DNA from: Leucobacter luti
GTDB lineage: Bacteria > Actinomycetota > Actinomycetes > Actinomycetales > Microbacteriaceae
Assembly: GCF_004217175.1 (NCBI RefSeq)
Contig: NZ_SHKI01000005.1
Coordinates: 62,001-126,000, forward strand
DNA length: 64,000 bases
Direction: 5' to 3'
The stretch's first letter is position 1. Each line of letters starts with the position of its first letter. Below, piece by piece: positions 47,601 through 56,635 of this stretch. A program made the translations under genes and the position numbers. The notes beneath the pieces are model-generated. The model saw only the letters and a list, made by a program, of their open reading frames with translations. It was not told the origin of the DNA and did not search any database.

Positions 47601-47849
47601 CTAGGACGCGCGGCGGGCGCGTGCAGCGCGGCGCTTGAGTGCGCGGCGCTCGTCCTCGCTCAGGCCGCCCCAGACTCCGGAGTCCTGCCCGGTGTCCATG
47701 GCGTACTGGAGGCACATCTCCGTGACGGTGCAGCGAGCACAGACGGACTTCGCGCGCTCGATCTGCTCAACTGCCGGGCCGGTGTTTCCCACGGGGAAGA
47801 ACAACTCGGGGTCTACAGTGAGACATGCAGCCTGTTCACGCCAATCCAT
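47601..47849 (-). CDS. whiB1: WhiB1-like Fe-S transcription factor
   Basis: 82-residue WhiB protein. The four cluster cysteines are C9, C37, C40 and C46, the same positions as mycobacterial WhiB1. DPELFFPVGN lies between C9 and C37; then GVWGGLSEDERRALKRR gives the GVWGG turn and basic DNA-contact tail. WhiB1 is a nitric-oxide-sensitive partner of the main sigma factor and is essential in mycobacteria (known for the family). Ribosome site AAGGAG seven bases before the ATG. A long AT-rich upstream region carries palindromes. Confidence 0.93.
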   Translation of the reverse strand: MDWREQAACLTVDPELFFPVGNTGPAVEQIERAKSVCARCTVTEMCLQYAMDTGQDSGVWGGLSEDERRALKRRAARARRAS

Positions 47850-48043
47850 TTATGTTTCTCCTTAGTACGACGCACACGCGCGAATCACCAGAGACTGGAT
47901 AGTCTAGAATTCGCGCCATAGTTACCTGATACGTGGCTGAGAATGCTCACGTCGGTGTGCGCGAAACTCGACGAAATATATAGTTTCACGGATGTAGAAG
48001 CAAATCAATAGTCAATTCGCAATTACCCGGAAAGAGAACCGAA
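47850..48043. promoter_or_regulatory. Divergent control region of whiB1-like and membrane-protein genes
   Basis: Markedly AT-rich. Contains AGACT-GGAT-AGTCT (47892-47905) nested inside GCGCGAAT (47878-47885) / ATTCGCGC (47909-47916), then ACGTG-N12-CACGT (47931-47952), and GAAACT (47963-47968) / AGTTTC (47982-47987). Several regulators probably act here; identities unknown. Confidence 0.5.
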
Positions 48044-48457
48044 ATGACCTCGTCATCCGCCGCTCATGTTCCCACTCGAATCGGGTGGATCGCACTGCGG
48101 TTCGTTCTGCTGCTTGAAGTCATCGGGGGTGCGTGGCTGCTCATCAACGTCGCGCAGGGGGTCTTTGCCGCACAGGGTGAACCGCTGGGTGATCTTGTCA
48201 TCCTGCTGCTCGCCACGGCGCTCTGGTGGGCGTGGATCGCCATCACCGCGTGGGGTGCGTGGCGCGGGCGACCCGGCTGGGTGCGCGGCTCGTCGATCAC
48301 CATTCACGTGCTGCTGTTTGCCGCGGCAACGGGAATCCTGCAGGGCCTGCTCGGCCCGCAGACGGTGCTCGGACTTGAGGTGCTCGTGCTCGCCCTCGCG
48401 GGCTTTGTGGCGGCACTGCTCGCGCGCCCGGACGCCCCGGTGGTTCCGGGGGAGTAG
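48044..48457 (+). CDS. Hypothetical four-helix membrane protein (137 aa)
   Basis: Predicted membrane segments at about 15-38, 48-68, 82-100 and 105-125, separated by short loops (AWRGRPGWVRGSS). No family recognised. The ATG follows GGAAAGAGAACCGAA. Divergent from the whiB1-like gene and convergent with bcp. Single-gene unit. Confidence 0.72.
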   Translation: MTSSSAAHVPTRIGWIALRFVLLLEVIGGAWLLINVAQGVFAAQGEPLGDLVILLLATALWWAWIAITAWGAWRGRPGWVRGSSITIHVLLFAAATGILQGLLGPQTVLGLEVLVLALAGFVAALLARPDAPVVPGE

Positions 48458-48503
48458 CCCCCAGCCGTATCGCGGTATCGCCGTATAGCCGAGCGCACCG
48501 GGA

Positions 48504-48537
48504 AACCGGGTGCTCGAGCGGCCCCGTGCACCCGGTT
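48504..48537. terminator. Hairpin between membrane-protein gene and bcp
   Basis: AACCGGGTGC (48504-48513) pairs with GCACCCGGTT (48528-48537) over 10 bp. An alternative stem using CCGG-GAAA-CCGG lies just upstream. Located between convergent genes. Confidence 0.6.
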
Positions 48538-48550
48538 CCCCGGGCCGCGC

Positions 48551-49033
48551 TCAGGCTGCAGCGACGCCGAGCAGCTTCAAGACCCGGGCCACGTGCCCGG
48601 TCGCCTTGACGTTGTAGAGCGCGTGCTCGATCTTGCCGGCCTCGTCGATCACGAAGGTGGAGCGGATCACGCCCTCGACGATGCGGCCGTAGCTGTTTTT
48701 CTCTCCAAAGGCGCCGTACGCGACGTGCACTGCGGTGTCGGGGTCGCTGAGGAGCGGGTACTCAAGCGCGTCGCGATCGGCGAAACGCCGCAGCCGCTCA
48801 ACCGCGTCGCGAGAGAGGCCGAGCACGCGGTAGCCGGCGGCCGCGAGCGGCGCCGAGGACTCCTGGAACTCGCACGCCTCCGTGGTGCACGCCGGGGTCA
48901 TCGCTTGCGGGTACACGAACAGCACCACCTTCTCGCCGCGATAGTCGGCGAGCTTGCGCGTGACGCCGTCCTGGTCGGGGAGGGCGAAGTCGGGGGCGGG
49001 CTGTCCGGGCTCGAGAATTACGCGATCAGTCAT
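48551..49033 (-). CDS. bcp: Peroxiredoxin, Bcp/PrxQ type
   Basis: 160-residue thioredoxin-fold thiol peroxidase. The peroxidatic cysteine is C49 in TPACTTEAC and the resolving C54 lies five residues later, the atypical 2-Cys pattern of Bcp. FVYPQAMTPACT replaces the more usual PG before the Cys with PA. The ATG lies six bases after minus-strand TAGGCT (leaderless layout). Oxidative-stress function fits the nearby sigR-rsrA pair, though they are not in one operon. Confidence 0.92.
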   Translation of the reverse strand: MTDRVILEPGQPAPDFALPDQDGVTRKLADYRGEKVVLFVYPQAMTPACTTEACEFQESSAPLAAAGYRVLGLSRDAVERLRRFADRDALEYPLLSDPDTAVHVAYGAFGEKNSYGRIVEGVIRSTFVIDEAGKIEHALYNVKATGHVARVLKLLGVAAA

Positions 49034-49039
49034 ACGCCC

Positions 49040-49045
49040 AGCCTA
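49040..49045 (-). promoter_or_regulatory. -10 TAGGCT, leaderless layout, bcp
   Basis: Minus-strand TAGGCT, six bases (GGGCGT), then ATG at 49033. Confidence 0.6.
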
Positions 49046-49072
49046 GCGAGCACCGCCGACACGGTGCCGGGG

Positions 49073-50134
49073 CTATTTCAGGAGGCGGCGCAGCGACTCG
49101 ACCCGCATCGCGCCCAGCTCGTCGAGCCGGCCGTCGGCGATGGCCGCGTCGAGCTCGCAGTCTGGCGCGTCGTCCTGGTGGGTGCAGCCTCGCGGGCAGC
49201 GGTCGATCAGCTCGGCGAGGTCGGTGAAGCCGCGCAGGATCCCGTCGCTGGTCACGTGCCCCAGGCCGAAGGAGCGCACCCCGGGGGTGTCGATCACCCA
49301 GCCGGAGTCGCCCGCCGGGTTGCCAGGGGTGGCCGCGCGGAACGCGACGGACGAGGATGACGTGTGCCGCCCGCGGCCGGTAACCTCGTTGACGTGGCCC
49401 GTGGCGCGCCCGGCCTCGGGCACGAGCGCGTTGATGAGTGTCGACTTGCCGACCCCCGAGTGCCCCACGAACACACTGGTCTTCCCCGCGAGGGCGGCGC
49501 GGATATCCGCGAGCGGCTCGTCTCCCTGGGCGGAGCGAAACACGGGCACCTCGAGCGCCGCGAAGTGCGCGAGAAACGGCTCGGGGTCCGCGAGGTCCAC
49601 CTTGGTGATGCAGATGATCGGCTGAATCCCCGCGTCGTACGCGGCGACGAGGTAGCGGTCTACCAGGCGCACGCGCGGCTCGGGGTTCGCGGCGGCGACC
49701 ACGATGAACATCTGGTCGGCGTTCGCCACCATGATCCGCTCGACCTGGTCGCTGTCGTCTGCACTGCGGCGCAGCAGGGTGCGGCGCTCCTCGATGCCGA
49801 CGATGCGGGCGAGGGTGCCCTCCTCGCCGCTCGCGTCGCCGACGAGCTGCGCGCGGTCGCCAATCACGATGGGGGTGCGGCGCAGCTCACGAGCGCGCGC
49901 GGCGACCACCTCGCGCTCAGTCGGGTCGGCCGGATCCGCACCGGCGGGGACGAGGACCGAGTAGCGGCCGCGGTCGACTCCGGTGACCATGCCGATGACG
50001 GCGTCGTCGTGATCCGGTCGCCGCTTCGTGCGCGGCCGGTTCGCCTTCGGGTTTGGGCGCTCGCGCACCCGGTGATCCGCGTACTCGCCGTACGGGCCGT
50101 CCTCGTCATCGTCGTCGGGGGTGAGCCAGCTCAC
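49073..50134 (-). CDS. rsgA: Ribosome small-subunit GTPase RsgA (YjeQ)
   Basis: 353-residue circularly permuted GTPase that checks 30S maturation. An acidic then basic N-terminal extension (about 5-45) precedes the OB domain ([14 protein letters not shown]). The G motifs occur in permuted order: TKVD (G4), then GHSGVGKST (G1), TSSSS (G2 region) and DTPG (G3). The zinc domain is CPRGCTH with a downstream Cys. The GTG start overlaps the aroA stop by 4 bp, so it is translated after aroA; an ATG 51 bases upstream is less likely. Confidence 0.94.
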   Translation of the reverse strand: MSWLTPDDDDEDGPYGEYADHRVRERPNPKANRPRTKRRPDHDDAVIGMVTGVDRGRYSVLVPAGADPADPTEREVVAARARELRRTPIVIGDRAQLVGDASGEEGTLARIVGIEERRTLLRRSADDSDQVERIMVANADQMFIVVAAANPEPRVRLVDRYLVAAYDAGIQPIICITKVDLADPEPFLAHFAALEVPVFRSAQGDEPLADIRAALAGKTSVFVGHSGVGKSTLINALVPEAGRATGHVNEVTGRGRHTSSSSVAFRAATPGNPAGDSGWVIDTPGVRSFGLGHVTSDGILRGFTDLAELIDRCPRGCTHQDDAPDCELDAAIADGRLDELGAMRVESLRRLLK

Positions 50135-51567
50135 AGCGTCAGTCCCTGGATGAACGAGCGCTCGCTGGGCGCCTCCGGCGTCCAACCGCCCAGCATGCGC
50201 TGCCAGAGCTCGGGGAACTGCGGGAGCGTCTTGCCGGTGCTCGCCACGTCTTCAACCTCGACGTCGGGGATACGCAGGCCAATGAGCGCTCCGGTGGTCG
50301 CCATGCGGTGGTCGGCGTAGCTGTGCCAGACACCGCCGTGCAGCGCCGCGGGAGCGATCCTGATGCCGTCGGGGAGCTCCTCAGCGCTGCCGCCAAGGCC
50401 GCGGATCTCGGCGACCAGCGCGGCGATCCGATCGGTCTCGTGGTGGCGGATGTGGCCGATCCCGGTGATCTCGCTGGCTACGCCGTTGGTGCCGTCGGTG
50501 CCGTGCGCGGCGAGCGCCGCGAGCCCGATCAGGGTGGGGGCGAGCTCGCCGGCCTCGGGGATATCGAGTCGCACACCGCGGATCGTGCCGTCGCTGGTGG
50601 CGGTCACTGCGCCATCCGCGCTGACGGTCAGCTGCGCGCCGAACTCGGGGAGGAGAGTGCGCAGCTGGTCGCCGACCTGCGTGGTCGTCGCCGGCCACTC
50701 CGGCACGGTCACCGAACCGCCTGCGGCGAGCGCCGCCGCGAGGAACGGGGCGGCGTTCGAGAGGTCTGGCTCAATGGTGGCGTCGAGCGCGCGGATCGGG
50801 CCGGGGGCGACGCGCCACTCGCCCGGAGCGGGGGAATCGGCATCGACGCCGCGCGCACGCAGCGCGGCGAGCGTCATCTCGATGTGCGGCACGCTCGGCA
50901 CCCGCTCGCCCGTGTGGACCACGTGGACGCCCTCGGTGAAGCGGGGGGCTGCCAGCAGCAGCGCCGACACGAACTGGCTGGAGAGCGATGCGTCGAGCGT
51001 GACTCTGCCGCCGCGCAGGCTGCCCGTGCCGTGCACCGTGAACGGGAGCGCGCCGCGCCCCTCGTCGGCGATGTCTGCGCCGAGGGCGCGCAGTGCGTCG
51101 AGCAGCGGGCGCATGGGGCGCTTGCGCGCATATGGATCGCCGTCGAACGCGACGGGGCCGAGCGCGAGTGCGGCGAGCGGCGGGACGAAGCGCATAACGG
51201 TGCCCGCGAGCCCGCAGCCGATGCTGGTGGACCCCGTCAGCTCCGCGGCCGGCGTGATCCTCAGGTCCCCGCCGAACACGCGGTCGCTCGGGAGCTCCGT
51301 GATCTCGGTGCCGAGCGCGCGGAGCGCGTCGATCATGAGGGCCGAGTCGCGCGAGTGGAGGGGGGCGCGGAGCGTGCCGGGCCCGTCGGCCAGGGCCGCG
51401 AGAATGAGCTCTCGCCCCGTGAGTGACTTCGATCCGGGCAGGGCAACCCGGGCGTCGACGGGCGCGGTGGCGAGCGGCGCGGGCCAGTGCGCCTCGGCCT
51501 CTGGAGTGTCCTCGCCGGAGCGTGCCTCGTCGCCGTCTTTGCCGGGGTTCAGTTTTCCTATCAGCAT
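50131..51567 (-). CDS. aroA: 3-phosphoshikimate 1-carboxyvinyltransferase (EPSP synthase)
   Basis: 478-residue shikimate-pathway enzyme joining shikimate-3-phosphate and PEP. Motifs: [20 protein letters not shown] (substrate Lys/Ser), GLAGTVMRF (the LAGTVMRF position of the usual GNAGT loop), [18 protein letters not shown] (Arg pair), [17 protein letters not shown] and, late, [11 protein letters not shown] and [18 protein letters not shown] at 51567 is chosen as closest good start; TAGACT lies eight bases before it on the minus strand. Followed by overlapping rsgA. Confidence 0.95.
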   Translation of the reverse strand: MLIGKLNPGKDGDEARSGEDTPEAEAHWPAPLATAPVDARVALPGSKSLTGRELILAALADGPGTLRAPLHSRDSALMIDALRALGTEITELPSDRVFGGDLRITPAAELTGSTSIGCGLAGTVMRFVPPLAALALGPVAFDGDPYARKRPMRPLLDALRALGADIADEGRGALPFTVHGTGSLRGGRVTLDASLSSQFVSALLLAAPRFTEGVHVVHTGERVPSVPHIEMTLAALRARGVDADSPAPGEWRVAPGPIRALDATIEPDLSNAAPFLAAALAAGGSVTVPEWPATTTQVGDQLRTLLPEFGAQLTVSADGAVTATSDGTIRGVRLDIPEAGELAPTLIGLAALAAHGTDGTNGVASEITGIGHIRHHETDRIAALVAEIRGLGGSAEELPDGIRIAPAALHGGVWHSYADHRMATTGALIGLRIPDVEVEDVASTGKTLPQFPELWQRMLGGWTPEAPSERSFIQGLTL

Positions 51568-51650
51568 CCCCACCGAGTCTACCGGGCCGCGCATGTGCGC
51601 ACTGAGCAGCGCATCCGCCCGGATTCATCGGGCTCCATGCCTGCGCCCGA

Positions 51651-51656
51651 TAGGAT
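51651..51656 (+). promoter_or_regulatory. TAGGAT seven bases before the sigR start
   Basis: TAGGAT may be a -10 for a leaderless message at GTG 51664, or its AGGA may act as ribosome site if transcription starts upstream at a longer form (ATG 51637). I see no GGAAT/GTT SigR-type autoregulatory promoter directly upstream. Confidence 0.4.
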
Positions 51657-51663
51657 CGAACAC

Positions 51664-52269
51664 GTGACCGATACCGCAGATCAGGCGAAGCTTGAACGCC
51701 GCTTCACCACTGATGCGCTCCCGCTGCTCGATCAGCTGTACGGGGCCGCCATGAAGATGACGCGCAATCCACAGGATGCGCAGGATCTGGTGCAAGAAAC
51801 GTTTGCGAAAGCGTTCGCCGCGTTCGCGTCGTTCGAGGAGGGCACGAACCTCAAAGCGTGGCTGTACCGGATCATGACGAACGCCTACATCAACACGTAC
51901 CGCAAGAAACAACGCGAGCCGTATCTGGGCGTCGTTGAAGACCTCGAGGACTGGCAGCTTGGCGGGGCGGAATCGACCACGGCGATGTCGTCGCGCTCGG
52001 CGGAGGCCGAGGCAATTGACCGCACGCCAGACACGGTGGTCACCGACGCGCTCAATGCGCTGCCCGAGGATTTCCGCATGGCCGTGTACCTCGCGGACGT
52101 GGAAGGCTTCAGCTATCAGGAGATTGCGGATATCGCGGGGGTGCCGATCGGCACCGTGATGAGCCGCCTGCACCGGGGTCGCGCGCGACTTCGGAAGTCT
52201 CTCGGGGAATACGCTCGCGAGCAGGGCGTTGGACTTACTACGAAGGCAGCGAAGGGAGACGTGCAATGA
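51664..52269 (+). CDS. sigR: ECF RNA polymerase sigma factor, SigR/SigH type
   Basis: 201-residue alternative sigma factor for thiol-oxidative stress. Region 2 (about 20-90) has [49 protein letters not shown], seen as [22 protein letters not shown] and [11 protein letters not shown]. Region 4 (about 125-180) has [23 protein letters not shown] and [18 protein letters not shown]. The start is uncertain between GTG 51664 and ATG 51637; both occur in the same frame. Its end overlaps the anti-sigma gene by 4 bp, the hallmark arrangement of sigR-rsrA. Confidence 0.93.
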   Translation: MTDTADQAKLERRFTTDALPLLDQLYGAAMKMTRNPQDAQDLVQETFAKAFAAFASFEEGTNLKAWLYRIMTNAYINTYRKKQREPYLGVVEDLEDWQLGGAESTTAMSSRSAEAEAIDRTPDTVVTDALNALPEDFRMAVYLADVEGFSYQEIADIAGVPIGTVMSRLHRGRARLRKSLGEYAREQGVGLTTKAAKGDVQ

Positions 52270-52532
52270 GCGACTGCGGGTGCGAGAAGGCAAAGGCAAA
52301 CCTGTACGAGCTGCTGCGCGGCGAATTGTGCGCGGAGGAGTCCGCCCCGATCCGCGAGCACATCGAGACGTGCTCGGGGTGTCAGAACGAGCAGAGCGTG
52401 TGTCTCCAGCTCACCGAGGTGGTGCGCCGCGCGTGCGAAGACGAGCGCGAGGACAGCGCCCCGGTGGATCTGCGCGACGCGATCCTGCGCGGCCTGCGCG
52501 CGGAAGTCCCGGCGGGCGAGGCGGCGCTCTAG
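52266..52532 (+). CDS. rsrA: Anti-sigma factor RsrA-like, zinc redox switch
   Basis: 88-residue zinc-binding anti-sigma protein. The ZAS motif is HIETCSGC (H32, C36, C39), with additional N-terminal cysteines C4 and C6 and C22 as possible fourth ligand. In the family, disulfide stress releases zinc and frees the sigma factor. The ATG overlaps the sigR stop (ATGA). Length and acidic C-terminus fit mycobacterial RshA and streptomycete RsrA. Confidence 0.92.
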   Translation: MSDCGCEKAKANLYELLRGELCAEESAPIREHIETCSGCQNEQSVCLQLTEVVRRACEDEREDSAPVDLRDAILRGLRAEVPAGEAAL

Positions 52533-52589
52533 CACGAGCGGCACTCGCGCGACCCGTTCACGCGGGATCACCGCTGGCGCGGCCGCGCG

Positions 52590-54149
52590 TCAGTTGAGGC
52601 GAACGCCCGCGAGGTTGATGCGGGAGTTCGTGTTCTCGCGCGGGAACTCGGCGATCCGCGTGCTGAGCACGTTCGTGGGGGCGTAGTTGACGAGCCACTT
52701 CGCCGGAGCGTCGGCCGCGACCTGCGCGGCTGCCTCGCTGAACAGCGCGGCCGCCGCCGCGGGATCCGCCTCCGCGAGCGCTCGGGCGTACAGCTCCTGC
52801 ACCCGTGGGCTGTCGTAGCCGAAGTACGTGCCGGGATGTGCGTAGTCGGCGAGACCGCGGGGCTCCGCGTGGTCGACGTAGCTCACCTGGTAGTCGTGGT
52901 TCCTGACCACCTGTTCAAGCCAGGCAGAGAACGGGAGCTGCTTCACCACGATCGCCACACCGACGTCCGCGAGCTGGCCCTTCAGCAGGTCGAGCGGCGC
53001 GGGATCGTAGTGGTCCGGCATGGTGATGGTGAGCGTGAGGTGATCCTGGCCCGCCTCGTACAGCAGGTCCCGCGCGGACTGCGGGTCGTACGCGTTGACG
53101 TCGGTGAGATCGACGAACCCGGGGTCGAGCTCGGTGACGGGGCTGCCGAGCGGGGTGCCGTTCCCGTTCTGCGCGGCGATGAGCGCGTCCGGGTCGATCG
53201 CCCGGCTCAGTGCGGTGCGCACGCGTGGGTCGTTGAGTGGCGCCTTCGCCGAGTTGAACGCGAGGGTGAACACGTCGGTGCTGCGCGCGCGGTTGAGGGT
53301 GTACGCCGCGTCGCCCTCGAACTCGGGGCTGAGCGATGGCAGCAGAGCCGTGTGCACGTCGATGTCGCCGCCACGCAGGGCCTTCACGGCGGCGCGCCCC
53401 TGCGGCAGGAACGAGAATACGGCGCGGTCGAGTGTGGCCGGGGCGCCCCAGTAGTCGGCGTTGCGCACGAGAGTCAGCGTCTCACCCCGGTCCCACGCCT
53501 CGAAGCGGTACGGGCCGGTGCCATTCGCGGTGACCTCGAGGTCGTTGTCCGCGGCCGCCTCGCGGATCAGGCCGGGCGTGTTTGCGAGCTGCCACATCAG
53601 GTCCGAGTTGCGCTCCGCCAGCGTGATCCGGATCGTGCGCGCGTCGACCCGATCGATTGTTGGGGCGAATCCGACGTTTTCCGGAGTGAGCGTCTCGGCG
53701 AGCGAGGCGACGACGTCGTCCGCCGTGAGCGCACCGCCCGAGTGGAACGTGACGCCGTCGCGGATCGTGAAGGTCGCGGTGCGGCCGTCCGTGCTCACCC
53801 GGGGCAGTTCTGTGGCGAGCACTGGCACGATCTCATCGACAGTGCCCGCCTTGACGCCGATCAGTCCCTGGTACACGTTGTCGGTGAGGATCTGGCTGGT
53901 GGCCACGCCCTGGTTGCCGCGAATGTCGAGGCTCGTGGGCTCGAGGATCACGCCGATCCTGACGGTGCCGTCGCTGCCGCCGTCGTCGGCGGCGCTCTGC
54001 CCCGCGGCGGGGCCGCCGGAGGCGAACGCGGCGACACAGGCGACCACGGCGACGCTCGCGAAGAGCGCGGCCAGCAGGCGGCCCGCGGGGCGTCGGCGTC
54101 TGGGCGTGTGGGCGGCAACGCCGTGCGTGGCGGTGTCGGGGTCGGGCAC
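52590..54149 (-). CDS. ABC transporter substrate-binding protein, family 5 (peptide type)
   Basis: 519-residue exported binding protein. The N-terminus is basic (TPRRRRPAGR) with a hydrophobic core and AVVAC, a possible lipobox, or a later signal-peptidase site. Family 5 features: GVILEPTSLDIRGNQGVATSQI, DGRTATFTIRDGVTFHSGGALTADDVVASL, TGPYRFEAWDRGETLTLVRNADYWG. Ligand is probably a peptide or similar. No permease or ATPase gene is near, so it is an orphan or uses a distant transporter. The GTG start follows GAGGAG ten bases upstream. Confidence 0.88.
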   Translation of the reverse strand: MPDPDTATHGVAAHTPRRRRPAGRLLAALFASVAVVACVAAFASGGPAAGQSAADDGGSDGTVRIGVILEPTSLDIRGNQGVATSQILTDNVYQGLIGVKAGTVDEIVPVLATELPRVSTDGRTATFTIRDGVTFHSGGALTADDVVASLAETLTPENVGFAPTIDRVDARTIRITLAERNSDLMWQLANTPGLIREAAADNDLEVTANGTGPYRFEAWDRGETLTLVRNADYWGAPATLDRAVFSFLPQGRAAVKALRGGDIDVHTALLPSLSPEFEGDAAYTLNRARSTDVFTLAFNSAKAPLNDPRVRTALSRAIDPDALIAAQNGNGTPLGSPVTELDPGFVDLTDVNAYDPQSARDLLYEAGQDHLTLTITMPDHYDPAPLDLLKGQLADVGVAIVVKQLPFSAWLEQVVRNHDYQVSYVDHAEPRGLADYAHPGTYFGYDSPRVQELYARALAEADPAAAAALFSEAAAQVAADAPAKWLVNYAPTNVLSTRIAEFPRENTNSRINLAGVRLN

Positions 54150-54296
54150 GTGAAGCGAGCTCCTCGGATCAAGCACGCGGCGTGCGCGGGCGGTGGGCAG
54201 GTGATTCCACGCGCCACCGTGCGCGAGCATCGATAGCCGACACTACGCGGCGGGGGCGCTCTCCGCCGAACTGAGCCGTGCCTTGTTGCAGGGTTG

Positions 54297-55226
54297 TTAT
54301 GCGGAGCCCGCGGCCCCGGGAATGATCTGCGCGAGCGCCGCGGCGAGCTCGCGCGGCGCGGCCTCGTGCAGGTTGTGCGGTCCGGTGAGTGTCTCAATGC
54401 GGCTCGCGGGGAGCTGCTCGGCCCACTCCGCGGCGAGCGCCGCGTCCACCATGCCGTGGCTGGCCCGGATCAGTATCGGCGGCGCTTCGAGCGTCTGGAG
54501 CGACGCCCAGATTTGCGCGTACGGGTGCGGATCGTCGGAGGCGGGGGAGAGCCCATCGAGGTGCGCGAAGTGGTGGGTCCACTCGAGCCGCCCGTCGGGG
54601 CGGTGCCGCGTGTTGAGCGCGACGCCGCGGGTGAGCGCCTCGCGATCGGAGCCGATACCGAAGGCGATCGCTCGCTCAACGATCTCCGCGATCGACCCGA
54701 AATCCCGCTGGCCCGAGATGAACTCGGCGATTGCCCCGGCGTCGCCCTGCGGTGAGACGCCGGGGGTGATGTCGACGATCACGAGCGCACGGACGAGCTC
54801 GGGGCGCGCGGCGGCGGCGAGCGCGGCCGTGAGCCCGCCGAGTGAGTGCCCGAGCAGCACCACGGGCTCGGGTGCGAGCGTTTCAAGGGCTGTGACGATG
54901 TCGTCGGCGAGGTGATCGGGGCGGTAGTCGGCGTCCGCGCGCCAGTCGCTGCGCCCGTGGCCGGGAAGGTCGAGCGCGACGGCCGGGGCGTCGAGCGCGA
55001 GGAGCATCGGATCGAAGCTGTGTGCGTTCAGCCCGGCACCGTGGAGCGCGACGAGGCGCGGCGGCGTCCCGGGCTCGAACGCGAGCCCGCTGAGCGCGCG
55101 CCCGTCACCGACCGGGACGGCGACTCGGGCCACCTGAGGCAGCGGGCCGGTGCGTCCCACACGGGCGGCGTCGCTCGCGAGAAACCTGAACTCGTCGTCC
55201 GCTGGGGTGCTCGCCTCGGTGCTCAT
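54297..55226 (-). CDS. Alpha/beta hydrolase (309 aa)
   Basis: Soluble serine hydrolase fold. The nucleophile elbow is GHSLGG (about 128-133), the oxyanion segment LVALHGAGLNAHSF, DLPGHGRSDW, a lid region about 175-240, and a C-terminal PHNLHEAAP with the catalytic His. Substrate is undetermined (esterase or lactonase). ATG six bases after minus-strand TACACT, a leaderless layout. Independent unit beside the orphan binding protein. Confidence 0.9.
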   Translation of the reverse strand: MSTEASTPADDEFRFLASDAARVGRTGPLPQVARVAVPVGDGRALSGLAFEPGTPPRLVALHGAGLNAHSFDPMLLALDAPAVALDLPGHGRSDWRADADYRPDHLADDIVTALETLAPEPVVLLGHSLGGLTAALAAAARPELVRALVIVDITPGVSPQGDAGAIAEFISGQRDFGSIAEIVERAIAFGIGSDREALTRGVALNTRHRPDGRLEWTHHFAHLDGLSPASDDPHPYAQIWASLQTLEAPPILIRASHGMVDAALAAEWAEQLPASRIETLTGPHNLHEAAPRELAAALAQIIPGAAGSA

Positions 55227-55232
55227 GCGTCA

Positions 55233-55238
55233 AGTGTA
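55233..55238 (-). promoter_or_regulatory. -10 TACACT, leaderless layout, alpha/beta hydrolase
   Basis: Minus-strand TACACT, six bases (TGACGC), then ATG at 55226. Confidence 0.55.
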
Positions 55239-55258
55239 GGCCGCACCGCGCCAGGGGC

Positions 55259-55663
55259 TCAGCGGGCCGCGGGAGCAGCGGGCGGTGCGGTGCGCGGTAC
55301 GGGGCCGCGCACGTAGCCGCCGTCGCGCAGACCAGCCTCGATCTCGAACCGGTTCTGCAGGGGGTCGCGCCCGGCGAGCGCGTACAGGAGCGGAAGGGCG
55401 AGGCCGTAGCGTCGCCACTGCTCCACGTGGACGCGCTCGTGCCGCAGCACCGCGGGACCCGCGTTGTGGGCGGTGAGGTAGCAGGCGCCGACGCAGCTCC
55501 CGCCGCGGCCGAACGTCCACTTGGGCATGCCCCGGAACACCCACAGTCCGTCGTGCCGCTCCACCCTGCCGGTGCTCCAGATCGTTCCCCACACGAAGCC
55601 GACCGCGGTCGCGTACCAGTACCCGAGGCGCGCGAGGGGAAGCGCCCGCGGTGTCGCGCTCAC
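55259..55663 (-). CDS. HExxH-containing hypothetical protein (134 aa)
   Basis: Possibly membrane-attached through residues 12-30 (LGYWYATAVGFVWGTIW). It carries HERVH at 75-79, a zinc-protease-like HExxH motif, followed by EQWRRYGLALPLLYALAG, a second hydrophobic stretch, and E107-E109-type acidic residues that might supply a third ligand. It is much shorter than known metalloproteases, so enzymatic function is uncertain. The ATG overlaps the stop of the arginase-family gene by 4 bp, so it is translated downstream of it. Also related in outline to proteins annotated as hypothetical membrane proteins in actinobacteria. Confidence 0.72.
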   Translation of the reverse strand: MSATPRALPLARLGYWYATAVGFVWGTIWSTGRVERHDGLWVFRGMPKWTFGRGGSCVGACYLTAHNAGPAVLRHERVHVEQWRRYGLALPLLYALAGRDPLQNRFEIEAGLRDGGYVRGPVPRTAPPAAPAAR

Positions 55664-56520
55664 GCCGCCGCCCGCTGGCCGCCGGAGGTGAGCGCCGCAA
55701 GGATCCGCAGCACGGTGGGGAGGTCCTCGGCGGCGGCTGCGTCATCACTTGGCGCGAACTCGCAGATCGCCGCGCCCGCCAGGGGGACCGCCGCGACGGC
55801 GGCGCGGAGCGCGGCCGTGACGTGGCCGATGCCGAGGCCGAACGGCACCGCCGTGTGCACCGAGGCGAACTCGGCCGGATCGAGCACGTCGAGGTCGATG
55901 TGCACGTAGAGCCGGTCGGCGTCTCCGAGCGCGGCAACGAGCTGCGCCGCAAACTCGTCGGGGGAGTCGTGGGGTGCGAGCGCCCGGATCCCGTGCCGCT
56001 CGGCCACCTCGTCCTCTTCCGGATCGTACGCGCGAGCTCCCGCGAGCAGGATCCGTGCTGGGTCGAGGGGGTGCGCCGACACCAGCTCGGGCGCCCCGTC
56101 GCCGAGCGCGTGCCGCAGGGTCATGCCGGAGGCGGCGCCCGAGGGCGACGTGTCCGGGTGCTGCAGGTCGGGGTGCGCGTCGAGCCAGAGCACCGCGAGC
56201 GTGCCGTCGCCGGAGGCGGCGTGCTCGATCCCCGCGAGCGAGGAAGCGCAGTCGCCGCCGAGGATGATCGGGGTGTCGTGGCCGCTCTCGACGGCCCCCG
56301 AGATTGCGGTGCGTGCCGCGTCGCGAGCCTGCACGAGACTGCTCAGTCTGGCGACGGGGGTGCCGAGCGCGTCACCCGCCTCGAGCGGGACCGCAACGTC
56401 CACGCGTGCGGTGGGCGGCAGGTCTTCTCTGAGCAGTGCCGCGCCGTCCGCGAGGCGCATCGCGCGTGACGAGGGGGACCCCTGCCACTGCGGCATTACG
56501 AGATAAGCGGGTGTTGACAC
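55660..56520 (-). CDS. Arginase/agmatinase superfamily protein with a Cys-for-His metal site
   Basis: 286-residue ureohydrolase-fold protein. Family motifs: LGGDC (88-91, usually GGDH), WLDAHPD (metal ligands D114, H116, D118) and HIDLDVLDP (D209, D211, D214). The first metal-binding His is therefore Cys91. The family covers arginase, agmatinase, formiminoglutamase and others, so the substrate cannot be fixed. GTG start after GGGAGG. Coupled to the HExxH protein. Nearby arginine biosynthetic genes do not prove an arginase role. Confidence 0.83.
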   Translation of the reverse strand: MSTPAYLVMPQWQGSPSSRAMRLADGAALLREDLPPTARVDVAVPLEAGDALGTPVARLSSLVQARDAARTAISGAVESGHDTPIILGGDCASSLAGIEHAASGDGTLAVLWLDAHPDLQHPDTSPSGAASGMTLRHALGDGAPELVSAHPLDPARILLAGARAYDPEEDEVAERHGIRALAPHDSPDEFAAQLVAALGDADRLYVHIDLDVLDPAEFASVHTAVPFGLGIGHVTAALRAAVAAVPLAGAAICEFAPSDDAAAAEDLPTVLRILAALTSGGQRAAA

Positions 56521-56635
56521 GTGGGCCTCCCTGAACTCCGGTTCCCGATCTCATGGTAGCCCCGCACGGGTCCAAACTTGCCGAGTATGTCGCACCGGAT
56601 CAGGCGGATCCGCGGCGCCCGAGGACGCGGGGCAG

